Source: CBDDFN01 sp965227065
GTDB lineage: Bacteria; Pseudomonadota; Alphaproteobacteria; SPJN01
Reading direction: 5' to 3'
DNA length: 64,000 nucleotides
Assembly (NCBI GenBank): GCA_965227065.1
Contig: CBDDFN010000009.1
Location: forward strand, 303,149-367,148
This document shows positions 19,165 to 29,040 of this stretch, piece by piece. How positions within the stretch are numbered: the stretch's first letter is position 1; every line of letters begins with the position of its first letter. The notes beneath the pieces are model-generated. The model ran no database searches. It saw only the letters and a list, made by a program, of their open reading frames with translations, and was not told where the DNA came from. Position numbers and translations under genes: made by a program.

Positions 19165-19551
19165 ATGAGATCGATTCTGACGACACTGATGATGATTGTG
19201 ATGCTCACGCCGGGTCTGGCGTGCGCAAAGACCATGTGCGCCAATATGGACGCAATGGCCGCACAAGCGGAAGATGTGCCGTGCCATGGCGAGATGGCTG
19301 AGATGGACACCGATCCGGCGATTATGATCGCCATTGATTGTGCCAAGATCGATATGGCCTCTGCCGATCCGGTGCCGACGATTAAAGCTCCCACTGATAC
19401 CATGAAAGTTGGTGTCGCGGTCTGGTCCGTCGAACAAGTCCATGGCTTGCAGGTGTCGGACGCCCGTTTCATTCGTGGACCACCTGGTCGTGGCTTCTCG
19501 CAGTCTACATACCCTCCGATCTTTCTGAACACACAGCGCATACGCATATAA
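19165..19551 (+). CDS. Small secreted protein heading the cus operon
   Basis: The 128-residue protein has a signal peptide (MRSILTTLMMIVMLTPGLACA). Its mature part has CANMDAMAA, CHGEMAEMD and several other methionines that could bind Cu(I). The C-terminus is DARFIRGPPGRGFSQSTYPP followed by IFLNTQRIRI. It shares the arginine-RGPP end with the small proteins at 6850 and 13440. It lies 47 bases before cusB. A role as a copper-binding helper of the Cus pump is inference. A diverged copy is at 35724. Confidence 0.6.
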   Translation: MRSILTTLMMIVMLTPGLACAKTMCANMDAMAAQAEDVPCHGEMAEMDTDPAIMIAIDCAKIDMASADPVPTIKAPTDTMKVGVAVWSVEQVHGLQVSDARFIRGPPGRGFSQSTYPPIFLNTQRIRI

Positions 19552-19598
19552 GCCGCCTCTTTCTTTGACGCTTAACGCCAAAAGAAAGGAGTATTGCT

Positions 19599-20810
19599 AT
19601 GCGCGTATTGTTGTTTGTTTTTGCGCTGTTTGCCTTTGTGCCAACAGCCTATTCGGAAGAAATCTATATTTGCCCCATGCACCCTCATATTGAGGGCGAA
19701 GCGGGGGATACCTGCCCAATTTGCGGCATGACCCTTGTGCCCAAAGTTGTCGATATGTCGCCAATGGAGGGTATGGACATGGGGACCGGGGAGCAGATGA
19801 ACGGGATGGTGTCCATCACCCCGCAATTCATTCAGGCCCTGGGTGTTAAAACAGCCGAAGTGAAGAAAGTTCCCTTCGGTAGGGGCGTGAAGGGGTTTGG
19901 AGAGATTGTTCCCAGTAGCCGCAATGAGACCGTCCTGAACATGCGGGCACCGGGCTGGATCGTAAGTCTCGCGGCCGATGCCGTGGGCGATACGGTCGTC
20001 AAAGGCGATCTGCTTTTTACCTATTACAGTCCTGAGCTTATGAGCGCGCAGTCGGATTATCTGATTGGCAAGCGCGGCGGCGTGCCGATTGACAATCTCG
20101 AAAGGCGGCTTCGCCTGTACGGCATGGATGCAAAGGCGATTGCAGCCTTCAAGGCGGCGGGCGCGATGATGGAAGAAACACCGTTTTATGCGCCGGTAGC
20201 GGGCACGGTTGTATCCCTAAATGTGAGCGAAGGAAGCTACCTGAAGCCGGGTGAACAGGCCCTTGCCATGCAGGACTTCTCTCAAGTGTGGGTGAATGCC
20301 GATGTGCCGGTGCGGGATGTGCAGTTCTTGCGCGAAGGCCAAAAGGCGATGGTTCATGTGCCGGAAACCGGCAAGAGTTATGAAAGCACCATCGACTTTA
20401 TTCATCACGTTGCCGACCTTGAAACCAGAACGGCGACGGTTCGATTGGAGCTACCGCATAGTCACGGCGAGCCTAAGCCGGGTTATCTCGTGGACGTAAC
20501 GTTTGTGACGGATGCTTTGCCGCGTCTGGCTGTGCCAGCAGAGGCCGTGCTTTACGATGGACGCGGTGCGCGCCTGATCAAAAGTCTGGGTGATGGGCAG
20601 TTCCTGCCCATAGATGTGGAAGTGGGGATCAGCGCAGACGGCATGACGGAAATCCTGTCAGGTGTTCAAGAAGGCGACGCTATTGTCCGGTCCGGTCAAT
20701 TTATGATTGATGCGGAAAGCAATCTGCGCGGCGGCATGGCCAATATGGGCGGCATGGATATGGAGGACGAAAGCTCTTCCATGGAAATTGGGGGTGGTCA
20801 TGTCCATTGA
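19599..20810 (+). CDS. cusB: CusB-type periplasmic adaptor with metal-binding N-terminus
   Basis: This is the adaptor of the Cus Cu(I)/Ag(I) efflux pump. The 403-residue protein has a short signal peptide (MRVLLFVFALFAFVPTAYSEE). A heavy-metal-binding domain at about 22-55 contains YICPMHPHIEGE and CPICGMTLVPK, with Cys, Met and His ligands. A CusB body follows (VGDTVVKGDLLFTYYSPEL, FYAPVAGTVVSLNVSEGSYL). The tail is Met-rich (GGMANMGGMDMED). AGAAAGGAG stands before the start. It overlaps cusA by eleven bases. Confidence 0.92.
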   Translation: MRVLLFVFALFAFVPTAYSEEIYICPMHPHIEGEAGDTCPICGMTLVPKVVDMSPMEGMDMGTGEQMNGMVSITPQFIQALGVKTAEVKKVPFGRGVKGFGEIVPSSRNETVLNMRAPGWIVSLAADAVGDTVVKGDLLFTYYSPELMSAQSDYLIGKRGGVPIDNLERRLRLYGMDAKAIAAFKAAGAMMEETPFYAPVAGTVVSLNVSEGSYLKPGEQALAMQDFSQVWVNADVPVRDVQFLREGQKAMVHVPETGKSYESTIDFIHHVADLETRTATVRLELPHSHGEPKPGYLVDVTFVTDALPRLAVPAEAVLYDGRGARLIKSLGDGQFLPIDVEVGISADGMTEILSGVQEGDAIVRSGQFMIDAESNLRGGMANMGGMDMEDESSSMEIGGGHVH

Positions 20811-23800
20811 TGCCCATGATCCTTCCAAAAGTGCTGTTGCCAGGATCATTGAATGGTCTGTCCACAATCAGTTTCTGGTTCTGCTCGCGGCGACTGTCCT
20901 ATTAGCTGTCGGCATTCTGTCTGTGTCCCGAACACCGCTTGATGCCATTCCCGATTTATCAGACACGCAGGTTATCATCAAAACCGAATGGCCGGGGCAG
21001 GCCCCGCAGGTTATCGAAGATCAGGTAACATTCCCGCTTGCAAGCCAGATGCTGAGCTTACCCCGCACCAAAGATGTGCGCGGCTTTTCCATGTTCGGCA
21101 CATCCTTCCTTTATGTCGTTTTTGAAGATGGCGTGGACATGTATTGGGCGCGCAGCCGCGTGCTGGAATCCCTGTCGCAAATTTCTTCCCAGCTTCCGCA
21201 AGGTGCGCGGCCCCAGCTTGGCCCCGATGCCACAGGTGTCGGCTGGGTATTCCAATATGCTCTATATGACCGCACAGGCGGCCATGATTTGCAGGAACTT
21301 CGTAGCTTACAAGACTGGTTTGTCCGCTATGAACTCGCCACGGTTGATGGTGTGGCGGAGGTCGCCAGTGTGGGCGGCTTTGTCAAAGAATATCAGGTGC
21401 TCGTTGATCCGGTTAAGCTGCGGGCCTACGACCTGCCAATGACAGCGGTGATTGCTGCCGTGCGCAGCGCCAATCAGGAAACGGGCGGACGCACCCTTGA
21501 AATGGCGGAGACCGAATATCTGATCCGCTCCTTTGGCTATGTCGGAAAAACCTCTGACCTGGAAGCTGTCGTGCTCAAATCACATAATGGCACGCCGGTA
21601 ACTTTGGGTGATGTGGCGCGTATTGTCGAAGGCCCGGCCATACGGCGCGGGATTACCGAGCTAAACGGTATTGGTGAAGCGGTGGGCGGCATTGTGGTTA
21701 TGCGCCCCGGTGCCAATGCCATGACGGTGATTGAAGGGGTGAAAGAACGCCTTGAGACTGTGCGGCAAGGCCTGCCCGCTGGTGTTGAGCTGAAGGTCGT
21801 TTACGACCGCAGCCAGCTTATCGAAGGGTCGGTTGATTATCTTGCTGAAAAGCTCATTGAGGAAAGTCTTGTCGTTATACTTATTACCTTCCTGTTTTTA
21901 CTTCATGCCCGCAGTGCCTTTGTCGCGGTGATTACATTGCCGCTCGGCATATTGGCGGCCTTCATCGTAATGTCTGCCCAAGGCATTACAGCAAACATCA
22001 TGTCTCTTGGCGGCATTGCCATTGCTATTGGGGCAATGGTCGATGCTTCCATTGTGATGGTGGAAAATGCCCATAGAAAGCTTGGTCAGCTCGATGATGC
22101 GACGGACAAGAAAAAGCGCAGGCAAGCCCTTATCTCCGCCGCCAAAGAAGTGGGGCCGGGCCTTTTCTTTAGTTTGCTGATTATCACAGTGTCCTTTGTG
22201 CCAGTCTTTGCCTTGACCGGCCAATCATCACGTTTGTTTGCGCCGCTTGCCTTTACCAAAACCTATGCCATGGCCGCCGCCAGTATTTTGTCGGTGACTG
22301 TTGTTCCGGTTCTGATGCTCTGGCTCATTCGCGGGAAGATACGACCGGAACAGAAAAATCCAATCAATAGACTGTTTCTTGGGCTTTATAGGCCGGTGCT
22401 CAACGCCGCGCTGAAGTTTAGGAAAGTTACGCTTGCCATTGGGCTCATCGCCTTGGTCAGCACGGCCTATCCCGTCTCCAAAATGGGATCGGAATTTATG
22501 CCGCCGCTATATGAAGGGGGCATTCTTTATATGCCGATGACCTTACCGGGGGTTTCTACCGCCAAAGCGCGGGAAATTTTGCAGGTCACCAACCGGCAAC
22601 TTATGACGGTGCCAGAGGTGAAACACGCCTTTGGGAAGGCCGGGCGTTCTAATTCAGCGACTGACCCGGCTCCGCTTTTGATGATTGAGACTTGGGTGGC
22701 ACTCAAGCCGCGTGATGAATGGCGGGAAGGGCTTACGCCTGAAAAGCTGATTGCGGAAATGGATCAGCGGGTCCGGCTTCCGGGCATGATGAATAGCTGG
22801 AATTATCCGATCAAAACTCGTATCGAAATGCTAACGACCGGGATAAGAACGCCGGTTGGCATTAAGATTTCGGGGCCAGACCTTGCCAGAATAGACCAGG
22901 TGGCGCGGCAAGTTGAAGAACTTGCGCGGACTGTTGCCGGTACGCGCAGCGCCATTGCCGACCGTGTGCAAGGCGCGAAATATATCGAGATTGTTCCCGA
23001 CCGCCGTGCCTTGGCGCGCTACGGCGTATCCGTAGGCATGTTCCAGATGGTCGTGCAAACCGCACTCGGCGGCATGATGCTGGATGAAGCAATCGAAGGC
23101 CGGGAGCGCTATCCCGTCATGGTCCGTTATGGCAGGCCGGACAGAGAACATCTGACGGATTTGGATAATATTCTGGTTCCCGGTACTGATGGCTTGCAAG
23201 TGCCTATGGCTGATCTTGCGGAAATCCGCGTGGCTGATGGACCCGCCATGATCCGCTCCGAAGATGCGCGGCTTAACGGCTTTGTGTTTGTGGATATCAA
23301 GGACCGGGATTTGGGTTCTTATATTGCTGACTTGAAAGAAACGCTCAAAGGGCTTGATCTACCAGCGGGATATTCCCTGAAACTCTCAGGACAGTTTGAA
23401 CAATTGCAGCAGGCGAATGAACGGCTGGCAATTGCTATACCCGCTACGCTGCTGATCATATTTACGCTTCTTTATATGCATTTTGGCCGCTTTGATCGTA
23501 CGGCGCTGATCCTTGTGTCACTGCCTTTTGGCATTATTGGTGGCTTCTGGTGGGTCTGGCTTGCCGGTTACAATATGTCGGTCGCTGTGGCTGTCGGCTT
23601 TATTGCGCTTGCCGGGATCGCCGTTGAAACAGCGATTATCATGCTGCTTTATATTGACCAGCAAATGCGCGAACACCCGCCCAAGATTTTCGATGAGCTT
23701 GTGCGAAATGTGCGGGACGGGGCTTTGCAGCGCCTGCGACCCAAATTGATGACGGTTAGCGTTATTATACTTGGCCTTATTCCGATCTTTATAAGTGAAG

Positions 23801-23958
23801 GACCGGGTTCTGATGTGATGCGCAGAATTGCGTTGCCCATGGTTGGCGGGATGGTCAGCACAACCTTGCTAACGCTCGTCCTGCTACCGGTTCTTTATGT
23901 TGTTTACATGCAATGGCGACTGCGCTTGCCCATAGCTACCGAAGGAGAAGGATCATGA
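20800..23958 (+). CDS. cusA: CusA-type Cu(I)/Ag(I) RND pump
   Basis: This inner-membrane pump of the HME-RND group exports monovalent copper or silver. The start at 20800 (MSIDAHDPSK, 1052 residues) follows a GGGGGTGG site; the frame open from 20707 only adds out-of-place residues overlapping cusB. Helix four has IGAMVDASIVMVEN, the copper-type pattern, with D415 and E422. Methionines expected in the export path are seen in ILYMPMTLPGVST and RIEMLTTGIRTPVGIKISG. The C-terminal membrane domain is complete. It overlaps cusC as ATGA. Confidence 0.95.
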   Translation: MSIDAHDPSKSAVARIIEWSVHNQFLVLLAATVLLAVGILSVSRTPLDAIPDLSDTQVIIKTEWPGQAPQVIEDQVTFPLASQMLSLPRTKDVRGFSMFGTSFLYVVFEDGVDMYWARSRVLESLSQISSQLPQGARPQLGPDATGVGWVFQYALYDRTGGHDLQELRSLQDWFVRYELATVDGVAEVASVGGFVKEYQVLVDPVKLRAYDLPMTAVIAAVRSANQETGGRTLEMAETEYLIRSFGYVGKTSDLEAVVLKSHNGTPVTLGDVARIVEGPAIRRGITELNGIGEAVGGIVVMRPGANAMTVIEGVKERLETVRQGLPAGVELKVVYDRSQLIEGSVDYLAEKLIEESLVVILITFLFLLHARSAFVAVITLPLGILAAFIVMSAQGITANIMSLGGIAIAIGAMVDASIVMVENAHRKLGQLDDATDKKKRRQALISAAKEVGPGLFFSLLIITVSFVPVFALTGQSSRLFAPLAFTKTYAMAAASILSVTVVPVLMLWLIRGKIRPEQKNPINRLFLGLYRPVLNAALKFRKVTLAIGLIALVSTAYPVSKMGSEFMPPLYEGGILYMPMTLPGVSTAKAREILQVTNRQLMTVPEVKHAFGKAGRSNSATDPAPLLMIETWVALKPRDEWREGLTPEKLIAEMDQRVRLPGMMNSWNYPIKTRIEMLTTGIRTPVGIKISGPDLARIDQVARQVEELARTVAGTRSAIADRVQGAKYIEIVPDRRALARYGVSVGMFQMVVQTALGGMMLDEAIEGRERYPVMVRYGRPDREHLTDLDNILVPGTDGLQVPMADLAEIRVADGPAMIRSEDARLNGFVFVDIKDRDLGSYIADLKETLKGLDLPAGYSLKLSGQFEQLQQANERLAIAIPATLLIIFTLLYMHFGRFDRTALILVSLPFGIIGGFWWVWLAGYNMSVAVAVGFIALAGIAVETAIIMLLYIDQQMREHPPKIFDELVRNVRDGALQRLRPKLMTVSVIILGLIPIFISEGPGSDVMRRIALPMVGGMVSTTLLTLVLLPVLYVVYMQWRLRLPIATEGEGS

Positions 23959-25349
23959 AGATGATGACGCGATTTGGATGTCTTCTGATTGTCGGCGTGC
24001 TGACGGCTTGTTCGGTAACGCCAAGTTATGAGCGCCCCGATGTGAGCGCCTCAGAGTGGCGCAGCGATCAAACCGGCGCGGAGGAAATTCAGCAGGAATG
24101 GTGGCGGCTTTATGGTGATGGCCAGCTTGATGATCTTGTCAGCCAAGGTTTGAGGAACAACCATTCCCTGAAAGCTGCCTTAACCCGTATCGATCAGGCA
24201 AGGGCCGATCTGAAAATTGCTGGCGCTTCTCTGCTTCCTTCGGTGTTACTCGGTGCAAGCGGAACTGAACGTGCGGTTCTGGAAGATAGCGATGACAGTC
24301 GCCCGTTTACCGTGACTCCCCAGGGCGGTTTTGCCACGCGGGACTGGATCGCAGGCGCGACCATATCCTATGAGCTCGATCTGTTTGGTAAAAACAGAGC
24401 GCGGCAGGAATCCTATGCGGCGCTGCTGAATGAAAAGCAGTATCAATATGCGGCCTTGCGATTGGTTTTGACTGCTGAGATCGCGCGCACGTACTTTACC
24501 GCTTTGGCACTCGCAGAACGTAGAAGCCTTGCTGAACAGTTTCTTGAAAATGCGCAATCTGTGCTTGAAAGCCTGAATGCTGACTTGGCAACCGGGCGAG
24601 ACGTTTCCCGGCAGCTTGCAGGGCAGCAGGCCGTGATTGCCGAGAGGTCAGCGGCTATCGCAGCAATATCATTGGCAGAAGAAAAGGCCAGAAACGCATT
24701 GGCGGTACTGGTAGGAGATATACCGCAAGACTTTGAGCTTGATAGTGGTGCATTGGCGAATGTGATGATGCCGTCAATGGCCGTCCTTCAGCCAGTTCAA
24801 CTATTGGAGCGGCGGCCCGATTTAATGGCGGCTGAGGCTGTGCTGATTGCAGCAAATGCGAATGTCGGAACGATAAAAGCAGCGCTCTACCCGTCGATCA
24901 ATTTGGGGGCGGGTCTTGCGGCGGCACAGCCGATTATCGGCTCGCCGTCTGCCATAGCAGCTTTGATTGGCTCAATCACCGCGCCCCTGTTTGAAGGGGG
25001 CAGGCTACATGGCCAGCTAGATAAGGCGGAGGCGCGCAAACTGGAATTGACAGAACTTTATATTCAAGCGGTCTTGGAGGCATATGGGGAAGCCGAAGAC
25101 AGTCTTGCGGCTGTCAAATGGATTGGTGTGCAAGGCCGACACCGGGCAGAGAGCGCGCAATCTAGACTGCAGGCACTGAAAATTGCCGAGCAGCAATTCG
25201 CGAATGGAACCATGTCCTATCGCTATTTGTCGCGCGAAATTGATGCGTTTTTACAAGCCCAAGACAGTCAGTTTATGACCATGCTTGCCGAGCTAAACGC
25301 ATCTGTCGATCTATTTAAAGCGATGGGCGGCGGCTGGAAAAAGGAATAG
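23955..25349 (+). CDS. cusC: CusC/NodT-type outer-membrane lipoprotein
   Basis: This is the outer-membrane channel of the Cus system. The start at 23955 (MKMMTRFGCLL) overlaps the cusA stop as ATGA and gives a lipoprotein signal with lipobox LTAC, cysteine at residue 19. The 464-residue length is normal. Family motifs are PSYERPDVS after the lipid site, ISYELDLFG in the middle, and QLLERRPDLMAAEAVLIAANA in the second repeat. It is the last gene of the array; only 13 bases separate its stop from the end of the convergent ietS-like gene, and no terminator is visible. Confidence 0.92.
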   Translation: MKMMTRFGCLLIVGVLTACSVTPSYERPDVSASEWRSDQTGAEEIQQEWWRLYGDGQLDDLVSQGLRNNHSLKAALTRIDQARADLKIAGASLLPSVLLGASGTERAVLEDSDDSRPFTVTPQGGFATRDWIAGATISYELDLFGKNRARQESYAALLNEKQYQYAALRLVLTAEIARTYFTALALAERRSLAEQFLENAQSVLESLNADLATGRDVSRQLAGQQAVIAERSAAIAAISLAEEKARNALAVLVGDIPQDFELDSGALANVMMPSMAVLQPVQLLERRPDLMAAEAVLIAANANVGTIKAALYPSINLGAGLAAAQPIIGSPSAIAALIGSITAPLFEGGRLHGQLDKAEARKLELTELYIQAVLEAYGEAEDSLAAVKWIGVQGRHRAESAQSRLQALKIAEQQFANGTMSYRYLSREIDAFLQAQDSQFMTMLAELNASVDLFKAMGGGWKKE

Positions 25350-25362
25350 GCACAATGCTTGG

Positions 25363-27873
25363 TCAAATTTCGATAGTGATCTCTGTTGCGATTTCTGGGG
25401 CAATCATATTTTTCACTGGCGTATAGATGTCTTGTTCGACTGTCGGTGTGCGCACTGAAACGATCAAGCTGTAGCGAGATTTACTCTCGCCCTTCTTAAG
25501 GTGATGGCGTTCTTTCCACCAACCTGTTCTCGGGAAGACGCCTATGACACCACTTTCAGCGGCTTCGGCAGCCGTTGTTTCCCACCAATCGCGATGGACA
25601 GAACCGCGCGACCGGCCATCATTTTTCCCTATTGTCCAATCAACAGACGAGCCACCAGCATCGGTTTCTTCTTTCTCTCGCGCAGCTTTGTTCAAGCGTT
25701 TTTCGAATTCTTCAATCGTCTCAGTTGGTTTCTTGATGTTGAAGTCGAGGCCGTGGGAACGATATCGATATTTGTCACGCCAGCCAATTTCGCCGGGGCC
25801 TGGCTCAATGAAATACGAGAGGGTCACGTCGATAACTACTGGCGTTTCACCCGGTAGAGATTGCAGAACCTCTTTCGGCCACGGCAACTCGTAAAGATGC
25901 ATTTCATGTGTCTCATAATCGCTCTTGCCGGACTTCTTTCTAAAGGGCTGTATTTCTTGCTCGGCTATCAGGGTAAGATTGTTTTGAGCGGATTCGAGAG
26001 CGCGGTCCAATTCAGGCACGCCATATCCTGCTGCGCGCAGCAACGCGGCTGTATGCTGCTTGCTGGTCATTCCCGTCTCTTTGAATTGATTGAATAATGC
26101 CTCCGGCCATCTCGCCGAATGAACCATAAGTCCGCGAATGGTTTCCGGCCACATTTCAGGGTATTGGGCGATGATGTGAGCGGCAAGGTGTGTTGCTTGG
26201 GCTGATGCGGCACTCGTTGCGTGTATGGTGCTCAAAACCATGTCCGTCGGATCACTGTTAGTGGACAAAATGGATAGATCATCCATTTCAGTGCAAAAGC
26301 GGGAGCCATCGATCCCCACATTTCCACCTTCCATTACAATGTCCGGCTTGTTCGGCCATTTGTTTTCCCAAAGCGCAGATGTTGTGCTGAATGGGGAGAG
26401 CTCGCCGGACTGAGCAATAGGATTGTAAATCTCGCGCAGTTCATCATCCTCAATGGTCACTTTTTCCGTAAAAGCGCCCACTGTTAGGGCATTCCAAGCC
26501 TGGGCGGGGTCGTGTACCGCCTTGGTAATGTTGCTATCAGGATAGTTGGCCCAATCCGTGCTGTTCATAATATTGCCAGCGGCAACTATAATTAGGCGTC
26601 GCTGATCATCCTCAGAACCGGATGCTAGCTGATCTACAGCGCCAGACCAAGAAGAAGGCCTGCCGCGATCCAATTCATCATCACTTGTTATTGCAAGGCA
26701 GCTTGCACGCTCGGCGTTGGCATTTTGAATTTCTGCGCGGCTGATCGCCTGCCGCGTCCGTAAACCGTAAAGCTCTTTGTCATGATGTGTCCCCGAGCCG
26801 GGAATGAGTTTTACTGACTCCAACTGGAACGGGATTTCTATCGGCGCAGTCCCTGATAACGCGTCATCCAGCCGCCCGCCGAAGGCAACACCGCCGCACA
26901 TAAGTGTACCATGACCATCATCATCGTGAGTGTCCCAATCCGGATTAACAGTATGACAATCATCATCCGCGAGAAGGGGGGCCAGTAGGACGTGCCCATT
27001 GTTGGCGCCAGTATCGATTACACATGCTCTGGCATTCGTTGATGATACCGTCATGCGGTCTGCCAATTCTTGCGCCCATTCGGCTTGAAACGCATTTTCG
27101 AGGCCAGTCCAAAATCCAGCTGTTTCTTTCGCCAGCCGAAACTCCGCGATGTGATCAGAGGAGAGCAAAAGCTCCTCCATATCGGCTTTGGAGAGCTGTG
27201 CAAGAACAACGGCGCGCTCAGGAAACTCTAGATGGCCCTCTTTGAGACTTATTTCCAAAGCGGCGCATATTGCCTTAAGAGGCTCGATGGCCTCCTGTGG
27301 GTCATCGTCAGTGCGAAGCCAAATTTCACACCATTTGGCGCTCTTATCTGAGGGCATTAGTTCGACAGGGTCGGGCCACAACGATTCCAAAACCGCTTCA
27401 CGCAAATTGCCGATATTGTTAACTAGCGCCTTGTTGCGAGGCTGGCCATTTTTTGTTTCCTCGTTCTCGTACTCGTCTATCTTCTTGAGGAGAGTTTGTT
27501 CTTTGCCTTTTGGGACAAAAACGGTCGCGTACTCGACACCTTGATCCCCGTCAATTTCGCGACGGACATTCAAAAGCCGAATGCCCGAGCCACGCAAATC
27601 AAGGCTTTCTGTCTTCAGGTCGAATCCTGAGGCGCTTTTGAATTCAATGTATGTGCCGCTTCTTGTTGGTAAAGAGGCCGAACTCCGCTCTTCACGCTTT
27701 TCATCTGATTCTTGCCACGCCTTATTCAACGCGTTTCTGACAAATGAAGCGCGGCCCTGCCGATCGGTAATTTCCTGAACCTTTAGTGCACCGCCACCGC
27801 CTTGGGTGGTCGTGTAGTTAGATGCGCTAGGAGGGGTAGTTAAAAACAGGTGTGGAAAGTCTAAATCAGCCAT
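25363..27873 (-). CDS. ietS: Subtilisin-like (S8) protease, IetS-like
   Basis: The 836-residue protein has no signal peptide, so it acts in the cytoplasm. A long N-terminal region (1-280) precedes the peptidase S8 domain. The predicted catalytic residues are Asp287 (VIDTGAN), His321 (DGHGT) and Ser554 (HATSAAS), with the oxyanion Asn434 (AAGN). The serine motif is ATSAAS instead of the usual GTSMAxP. Just upstream in the same operon lies an AAA ATPase. This gene pair and order match IetAS, known as a plasmid-stability toxin-antitoxin pair of Agrobacterium Ti plasmids (protease as toxin) and reported among phage-defence systems. The match is by architecture only. Confidence 0.8.
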   Translation of the reverse strand: MADLDFPHLFLTTPPSASNYTTTQGGGGALKVQEITDRQGRASFVRNALNKAWQESDEKREERSSASLPTRSGTYIEFKSASGFDLKTESLDLRGSGIRLLNVRREIDGDQGVEYATVFVPKGKEQTLLKKIDEYENEETKNGQPRNKALVNNIGNLREAVLESLWPDPVELMPSDKSAKWCEIWLRTDDDPQEAIEPLKAICAALEISLKEGHLEFPERAVVLAQLSKADMEELLLSSDHIAEFRLAKETAGFWTGLENAFQAEWAQELADRMTVSSTNARACVIDTGANNGHVLLAPLLADDDCHTVNPDWDTHDDDGHGTLMCGGVAFGGRLDDALSGTAPIEIPFQLESVKLIPGSGTHHDKELYGLRTRQAISRAEIQNANAERASCLAITSDDELDRGRPSSWSGAVDQLASGSEDDQRRLIIVAAGNIMNSTDWANYPDSNITKAVHDPAQAWNALTVGAFTEKVTIEDDELREIYNPIAQSGELSPFSTTSALWENKWPNKPDIVMEGGNVGIDGSRFCTEMDDLSILSTNSDPTDMVLSTIHATSAASAQATHLAAHIIAQYPEMWPETIRGLMVHSARWPEALFNQFKETGMTSKQHTAALLRAAGYGVPELDRALESAQNNLTLIAEQEIQPFRKKSGKSDYETHEMHLYELPWPKEVLQSLPGETPVVIDVTLSYFIEPGPGEIGWRDKYRYRSHGLDFNIKKPTETIEEFEKRLNKAAREKEETDAGGSSVDWTIGKNDGRSRGSVHRDWWETTAAEAAESGVIGVFPRTGWWKERHHLKKGESKSRYSLIVSVRTPTVEQDIYTPVKNMIAPEIATEITIEI

Positions 27874-27881
27874 CCGGGAAA

Positions 27882-28841
27882 TTAGCCTTCCAAGCCGTAG
27901 GCCGATTTCCTATCGCTTAAGGCTTCAATGAGTTTCTTTTGCGTGACCGTTTTTCTATCGGTCATCACCGCATGTTTGATTGCATCATTGCAGGCTTGGG
28001 TGATTTCGGCATGGCTTAATCCATCACCAGCTTTAGCAACGGGAGCCATGCTAAAACGTCCTTTGAATGATCCAAGCCTGCTTGAAATCAGGGAGGCGAT
28101 TTCATCGCGAGAAGGCCGATGATAGTGCAAGACGTCATCGAATCGCCTGAAAAGGGCTTGATCCAGCAGCTGTAGCGTATTGGTGGCGGCCACTATCAGG
28201 CTTTTTGACTCATCAGCTTCAATAAACTGTAATAATGCGTTGAGAACGCGTCGCATCTCGCCAACTTCGTTGTCAGCTCCTCGGTGCGTGCCAATGGCGT
28301 CAAACTCGTCAAATAGATAGACAGCGGGCCGTTCCCGGATCATAGCAAAAATTTGGCGCAATTTGGCGCTCGTTTCGCCCAAATATTTTGTAACCAATCT
28401 GTCAATTTGGACTATGTAAAGGGGTAAAGCTGTTTCATTAGACAGTACCTCCGCAGTCATCGTTTTTCCTGTCCCAGGAGGGCCCGAGAGAAGAATTTTA
28501 CGCCTGTTATGGAGACCATGTTTTGCGAGCTTTTCAGCTTGCCCAAACTCTTTAACAATACGGTCGATTTTTCCGCGCAGGTGGTCATCAACGACCAAGG
28601 ATGCTGATTTGTGTTTACCGCTGCCCTGCGTCACTAGATCAGCGAGGTCATCGCTGATTGATATGACACGCATATTTGATTTGTTGCGGGAATCAACAAT
28701 TTCACGGATTTCTTTTGCTAATACGGTGTGCCCCCGCTTGGCTTCAGACGCAGCGAGCTGCAGAGCGATGGTCGTAAAACGCTCATCGTCGTTTTTTACA
28801 TGAGATGCAATAAGTGCCTTTATCTGGTCTGCGCGCGCCAT
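27882..28841 (-). CDS. ietA: AAA ATPase, IetA-like
   Basis: The 319-residue protein has one AAA domain: Walker A GPPGTGKT at 120-127, Walker B VYLFDEFD at 174-181, sensor-1 Asn221 (AATN) and an arginine finger near R232-R233 (FRRFDD). The first 110 residues are helical and probably bind a partner. It starts the two-gene operon; the protease gene begins eight bases after its stop. In the Iet pair the ATPase counteracts or directs the protease. GGAGGGG lies about fifteen bases before the start, a long spacing. No link to the metal genes is visible other than position. Confidence 0.82.
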   Translation of the reverse strand: MARADQIKALIASHVKNDDERFTTIALQLAASEAKRGHTVLAKEIREIVDSRNKSNMRVISISDDLADLVTQGSGKHKSASLVVDDHLRGKIDRIVKEFGQAEKLAKHGLHNRRKILLSGPPGTGKTMTAEVLSNETALPLYIVQIDRLVTKYLGETSAKLRQIFAMIRERPAVYLFDEFDAIGTHRGADNEVGEMRRVLNALLQFIEADESKSLIVAATNTLQLLDQALFRRFDDVLHYHRPSRDEIASLISSRLGSFKGRFSMAPVAKAGDGLSHAEITQACNDAIKHAVMTDRKTVTQKKLIEALSDRKSAYGLEG

Positions 28842-28884
28842 GAAATATTCGTACCAATTCCCCTCCGGTAGTGCTGATCACCTA

Positions 28885-28898
28885 CCTGTCTAAACAGG
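28885..28898. promoter_or_regulatory. Palindrome upstream of ietA-like gene
   Basis: CCTGT at 28885-28889 and ACAGG at 28894-28898 form an inverted repeat with a four-base centre, 44 bp before the ietA-like start. A related ACCTG lies at 28901-28905. Such a site would suit operon autoregulation. The rest of the 342-base gap 28842-29183 holds an attachment-site-like repeat and the promoter of array 2. Confidence 0.35.
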
Positions 28899-29006
28899 AT
28901 ACCTGATTCTGTGGCCGTTCGTCCACAAATGTTCGCTTTTCCCCTTTACACTATATTCATAGCAATTCGGGCGATTTAATGGGGGGTAGTGATATTCTGG
29001 CTTCCA

Positions 29007-29040
29007 GCAAATAGTGTCGGTTGTGTGCCCCCGCAACCAA
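29007..29040. repeat. Attachment-site-like direct repeat, left copy
   Basis: The segment begins GCAAATAGTGT (29007-29017), continues GGTTG, and ends CCCCCGCAACCAA (29028-29040). It matches the segment 41953-41986 at 29 of 34 positions; all five mismatches lie in the centre. The end contains the 12 bases known as the 3' end of initiator tRNA-fMet. No rest of a tRNA gene is present. It is read as an att site from site-specific integration. Confidence 0.65.

Noticed and set aside
20707..20799. Longer N-terminus for cusA copy 1 (and the equal case at 37266)
   Set aside because: The extra residues lie inside cusB in another frame. The start at 20800 has a ribosome site and matches copy 2 from the Met onward.
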